This document shows, piece by piece, positions 59,060 through 64,000 of a DNA stretch of 64,000 bases. How positions within the stretch are numbered: position 1 is the first letter of the stretch; each line of letters starts with the position of its first letter. The stretch is from Inia geoffrensis. Its lineage: Eukaryota > Chordata > Mammalia > Artiodactyla > Iniidae. Location: positions 12,266,001 through 12,330,000 of the forward strand of contig CM070901.1 in NCBI GenBank assembly GCA_036417435.1, given 5' to 3'. Under the pieces are notes generated by a model. That model made no database searches. It was not told where the DNA came from and saw only the letters and a program-made list of their open reading frames with translations. The position numbers and the translations under genes were made by a program.

Positions 59060-59390
59060 TTATAATATATATTCTTTTATGTTTGACTTTTTATGATGTT
59101 CATTTCATTTCTGCTATTGAATATTCCAGTAATGTGTTCTCTTTCATTGATAAGTATTTTTCTTTTACATGAATATACCACAACTAGTTCTCCATGATCC
59201 TGTTGATTGTTATTTTACTAATATGTGAAATAAGGCTGCTATGAACATTCTTGTACAAGTCTTTTTTGTGGCATATGAATTTATGTCTTTAAAAATAAAT
59301 TTCTAGGCCATAGATGGTCATATGTTTAACGGTTTTAGAAACTGGCACAACTTTTCCAAAATACTGGCACCTGTCATTATGATTCAAATA
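59060..59390 (-). mobile_element. Old L1 ORF2-end fragment, minus strand
   Basis: 'ctgctattgaatattccagtaatg', 'atgaatataccacaactag', 'aataaggctgctatgaacattcttgtacaag' and 'ggtcatatgtttaacggtttt' are antisense ORF2-end and 3' UTR landmarks. Confidence 0.78.
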
Positions 59391-59459
59391 AATCTACCAA
59401 GTATAGATATTAGTGGAGCATTGTGAGTCATGTATATTAAAAACATGAAATCAGCTCAT

Positions 59460-60977
59460 CTGTAAATATACATTCATCCAACACTGAGCACCAAAATATA
59501 TAAAGGTAATATAGACAAATTTGAAGGGAGAAATTGACAGAAATACAGTAATAGTAAGAGACTTTACTACTTCACAGTCAATAATTGATAGGACATGCAA
59601 ATATGGTTAATAGATCTTTGACAAGAGGATACAAGTGGGTAAAGCATGTTTGTTTAACAAATAGTACTGGGATAGCCAGATATTCACATACAAAAGAATG
59701 AATTTGTACCTTTATCATAACCATACACAAAAATCAACTCAAAATGGATTAAAGACTTAAATATAAGACCTGAAAGTGTAAAACTGCTAGGAGAAAACTT
59801 AGAGAAACAGCTTCCTGACATTGGTATTAGCAATGGATTTTCTTGTTATGACACCAAAAACACAGGAAACAAAAACAAAAATAGATGAGTAGGGCTACAC
59901 CAAACTTAAAAGCTTCTTAACAGCAAAGAAAATAATCAACAGTGTGAAAAGGCAATCTATGGGATGGGAGAAAATAATTTCAAACCATATATCTGATGAT
60001 AGGTTAATATCCAAAGCATATGCAAACTCATACAACTCAGTAGCAGAAAAGCAAATAACCTGATTAAAAATTGGCAAAGAGCCTGAAAAAACATTTCTCA
60101 AAAGAAGACATAAAAATGGCCAACACATATATGAAAAGGTTACTAATCATCAGGAAAATGCAAATCAAAATGACAATGAGCTATCACCTCGCACCTACCA
60201 GGATAACTATTATCAAAAATACGAAAGATAGCAAGTGTTGGAGAGGATGTAGAGAAAAAAGAACACTTGTCCTTGTATATTGTTGGTGGGAATATAATTT
60301 GGTGCAGGCATTGGAGGTGTCTCAAAAAATTAAAAATAGAACTACCATATGATCCAGTAATCCCACTGCTAAGTTATATCCAAAGGAATTAAAGTCATGA
60401 TCTCTAAGAGACATCTGCACTCCCATGTTCACTGCAGCATTATTCACAATAGCCAAGACATGAAAACAACAAAATGTCTGACGATAGATGAAGGTATAAA
60501 GAAAATGCACTATATAACGGCATATAGTTTATTTTATTATAAAGAGGAAGATCTTGCCATTTGTGATAACACTGGTGAACCTAGAGGATATTATTTTAAG
60601 TGAAATAAGCCAAACATGAAAAAGACAAATAGTTATTGATCTCACTTATATGTGGAATCTAAAATAATCTTACAGAAAAAGAGAGTAGAATGGTGGTTAC
60701 GAGGGGCCAGGGGGATGGACAAATGTGGAGGCTATGTTTCAGTTATATAATGTTTATTTATATAATGTTTCAGTTATAAAGGTGAATAATTTCTGGAGAT
60801 GTAATTTACAGCAGAGTGACTATAGTTAACAACCCTGTACCTTGTATTTGTAATTTGCTAAGAGGGTAGATCTCAAGTGTCCTCACCACAAAGAAAAAAA
60901 GAAAATGATACCTGTGAGTTATACATAAGTTAATTAGCTTGATTGTGGTGGTCATTTCACAATGTGTGTAAGTGTGT

Positions 60978-61014
<37 letters not shown>

Positions 61015-61075
61015 CATACATATATATATATGAAAACATCAATTTTGGACACATTACATATGTAATATTTTTTGT
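59460..61075 (+). mobile_element. L1 with internal ORF2 deletion, plus strand
   Basis: 59473-59600 ('caacactgagcaccaaaatatataaa', 'acagtaatagtaagagactttactac') is the sense ORF2 endonuclease region. From about 59605 the sequence jumps to the ORF2 C-terminal third ('ggttaatagatctttgacaag') and continues through the Cys-rich end to the 3' UTR: 'gtagaatggtggttacgagggg', 'gattgtggtggtcatttcacaatgt'. Roughly the whole RT domain is missing. The 3' UTR is of older L1MA-like type and has grown a TG/TA microsatellite. All frames are broken. Confidence 0.82.
60963..61031. repeat. (TG)n/(TA)n microsatellite in L1 3' UTR
   Basis: TG units with one 'tc' interruption, then TACA/TATA steps, at the point where this L1 class normally reads 'cacaatgtatacgtata'. 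Confidence 0.92.
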
Positions 61076-63035
61076 CTATTTAACCTCTTTAAAGCTGAAA
61101 AACAGTAACATTTCTTAATATTAAAATGAAAAATAGTGCATGTGAATTAATCATAAATAAATAATACCAAAATCAGTCTGCAAGTAGAATGTTGTCTTAT
61201 TATTCTTAAACATCTTGATATCTAGCACAGTGCTTGTACATAGCAAGATGTTCACAAGTCATTGTACAATAAAATCGAGTAAATAGATTTTACTAAGGTT
61301 AGTATCATACTTTTGGATGTGTACCTCATGATTCATGTTCTAATACTTTATATTTTAAGTGATTCCTTAAAATCCAAATTTTCTTTAGTTAAATAAGTTT
61401 ATTGCGCATGTTTATATTTCCTGCTACTTTTGAATACTCATAGGGTGTGTGTTCTAATATGTAAGAAGATATAACATTAAACTATGTTTCTCAACTAGAG
61501 ATAATCTTACCTTATAGTGAATATTTACAATATCTAGATACATGTTTGGTTGTCACAACTGGAGGATTGCTACTGACATCAAATTGGTTAAATTAGTCAT
61601 GCTACTAAACATCCTACAATGAACAGGGCAACTTCTCAAAACCAAAACCAAAAACAAAACACCTTATCTGGACCTAAATGTCAATAATGCAGAGGTTGAA
61701 AAATCCAGTATTAAAAGTATTTCCCAGTTTGAAACATAAATCTAAATGGACATGCTTTGTATTATGATGCCTACTGTCTGCAATTTCCTTTTCATGAAAA
61801 CTTCTCTTGGTGTGAAGCATTTTAAGTTGCTCACACTATGTGTAAAGTAGCAGCTCACTTGTGAGAATAATCTACACTGTTAATTAGATTTCTTTGACCA
61901 GCCTGTATTTTAATCATCTGAACATTTAATAACTGATTCAAAGGTCTGACAATTTTGTGTCATGGAAAGGTGCTTCTAATTGCAGGTGACAAATCAGAAA
62001 TAGTTTTATGTGCTATTTTTCTCCCATGTTGATATATTTTTATCTTGGATCATTACTTTCCACAACCAAAACACATCTTGGCTTTTTCATGCATCCCTAA
62101 TGAAGACAATTAAAACACTTGATATACATTATATGGATGGGATCTCTTTTTAATTGTTCATTGTTTGCTTTCATAGTGATCAGCTATATTAAATGAACCT
62201 TGACATTAAAGAGCAGCTTGATGTTCTGTTTTTAATTTATCATTTCAGGTGATACTGACTGCTATTAAGGGTTCAGTCAAGGAGCTGAAAGACTGGTGAT
62301 GTTTAACACAAGTATTATAAATAACAAAATATTTCAAGTAGATGCAGAGAAAATTTTCAAAATTAAAAGAGGCTTCTTTGGTCTCAGAAAACATGACAAT
62401 AAATCCAGTAAGAAATTGTAAAATTTTATTCCTCTAAAAGGAATTCATTCCAATACCTTTAAGATTTTATGTTTCCAAACAATGCAAGATGCTGAAATGC
62501 CTCCATGAAATAATCATTTAACATAAATCAACTGATCATAAGAAAAGAAACAGGACAAGCAAGATAATAAGGGGCAACTGACACTGACCTGGATTTTGAC
62601 AATTGTTAAGGAGCAATGGGGAACATGGCAATAAAAACAGAGCATGACAATCTAAAGCAGGGTGTCCATTGCTGCTATTTGCTAACATATCTGATTTTTC
62701 AAGGAAAGTGAGTCTTCTGGGTATCTACTTATAATCTCTTGGTTTTACATGTTGACCATTAATCATCCTGAAAACACTCTGTGAATCAAGATTGTAAGGT
62801 CAAACAAAACACATCTGCTATCTACATATAGTCAATAGATTACTATTTGTCTTTTTTCCTTTTGTTTTAGTACACAGCATTATCACATTCCACTGGCAAA
62901 GAGCCCAGAGAATAATAAAAAATTATATGAATGGAGGAGAAAGAATTTTGAGAAAAAAACACAATCTACCAAAGTCCTGTAAGAAAGGACACATTCAGCA
63001 GATTTCAGAGGTTTCTAGGGGTAAACACCCTGGTC
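61076..63035. other. Unique sequence, possible conserved non-coding stretch
   Basis: No gene or repeat recognised over almost 2 kb. 61780-62250 stands out for being repeat-free and for clustered AT-rich motifs of homeodomain type (ttaatt, taatta) and one TCF-type motif (ttcaaagg, 61939). This is suggestive only. Confidence 0.4.
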
Positions 63036-63855
63036 TCTTTACATGTTCACTTCTCTAGAGCACATAGGACATTCTCAAGAATAGATCATAAATTGGGACA
63101 CAAAACAAGTCTTAAAAATTTTAAGAAAATTGAAATCATATCAAGTAACTTTTCTGGCTATGACATTATAAAGTTAGAAAGCAATAAAAAAGAGAAAATT
63201 GGAAACATCACAAATATGTGGAAATTAAACAACACATTTTTGAACGCACAATGGATCACAAAAGAAGCCAAAAGGAAAATTTTGAGACAAACAAAAATGG
63301 AAATACAACATATGGAAACATATGGGATACAGCAAAAGCAGTACAAAGAGGGAAGTTTATAGAGATAAATGCATACATTAAGAGAAAAAGAAAGCTCTCA
63401 AAAAATCTAACTTTATAACTTAAGGAACTAGAATAAGAACAAATTGAGTTCATAGTTAGCAGACTAAAGAAAAATTTAAAAATAAGTAGAAATAAGTTAA
63501 ATAGAAATTTAAAAGTATAGAAAAGAACAACACAACTAAAATTTGTTTTTAATATATAAGCAAAATTTACAATCTTTTACCTAGACTAAGTAAAAAAGAG
63601 GGAGAATAATTTAAATAAAAGTGTATGTAAAAGAAGAAACATTACAATGATACCACAGAAATATAAAGGGTCAAAAAATACTACTATGAACAAGTATAAG
63701 CCAAAAAGGTGAATAACAGAAAAATCGATACATTCCTAGAAACATACAACCTACCAAGACTGAATCTTCAAGAAAAAGAAAATCTGAACATACAGATAAT
63801 GAGTAAGGAGATTGAAATAGTAATTAAAAGTCTCCCAATGAAGAAAAGTCTTATT
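63036..63855 (+). mobile_element. L1 ORF2 fragment (endonuclease end to RT start), plus strand
   Basis: 'gaatagatcataaattgggacacaaaacaagtc', 'aatatgtggaaattaaacaacaca', 'gggatacagcaaaagcagtacaaagagggaag' and 'acatacaacctaccaagactgaatc' follow sense ORF2 from the endonuclease C-terminal part into the RT start. Similarity stops at about 63855, just before the RT 'GPDGF' region. It has no 3' end in view. Frames are broken into pieces of up to 89 codons. Confidence 0.85.
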
Positions 63856-64000
63856 TGGTTCAATATTCATGTGAAAATACCTATCATAACCTTTAAAAAT
63901 AGATGTGAAACACACAAATTCACAGTAGCATACAGGAAAAAAGTAAGATAAAAAAATCAGTCCAATCAAAGGCAAAACACAAAGAAAAAAACATAGAAAA
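63856..64000. other. Unassigned AT-rich end of window
   Basis: No longer L1-like after 63855. Nothing recognised. Confidence 0.45.

Overview
The window is non-coding DNA from a cetacean (whale or dolphin) nuclear genome. The diagnostic feature is about fifteen copies of tRNA-derived CHR-type SINEs. Their heads read like 'ggcttccctggtggcgcag' and their tails like 'ccgcgtaccgcaaaa', a form abundant in whales and shared with hippo and ruminant relatives. The L1 elements are of the cetartiodactyl type. Older MIR, L1M, MLT1 and L2-like remnants are those expected in any placental mammal. The sequence is visibly AT-rich. I found no intact protein-coding gene, exon pair, RNA gene, CRISPR array or prokaryotic feature. 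Whether the window is intergenic or lies in a long intron cannot be told from it.

Layout. 1-9.5 kb: largely unique sequence with several SINEs and MIRs. 9.6-10.9 kb: a scrambled nest of old L1 3' ends with a SINE. 11.0-17.3 kb: a large L1 with an inverted 5' half (twin-primed form), interrupted by a SINE. It sits inside one arm of an older inverted duplication, which lets the empty site be read. 17-25 kb: mostly unique, with a (TC)n tract and a tail-to-tail SINE pair. 25-29 kb: old L1 pieces, an MLT1 LTR and SINEs. 29-34 kb: mostly unique, then an old L1 3' end and two SINEs, one internally deleted. 35-40 kb: LTR remnants, an L2-like piece, a decayed L1M and SINEs. 40.8-50.4 kb: mostly unique. 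50.4-57.6 kb: an MLT1-type LTR, then a near full-length minus-strand L1 that splits an older repeat in two. 57.6-64 kb: unique sequence and three more L1 fragments.

There is no gene network to describe. The biology is retrotransposition and its by-products: nested insertions, target-site duplications (TSDs), a 5' inversion, SINEs with deletions, microsatellites grown from A-tails, and one template-switch-like inverted duplication. All ORF1 and ORF2 copies are disabled, so no element here could move by itself. The most informative locus is 11,025-17,328. No new biological system is claimed.
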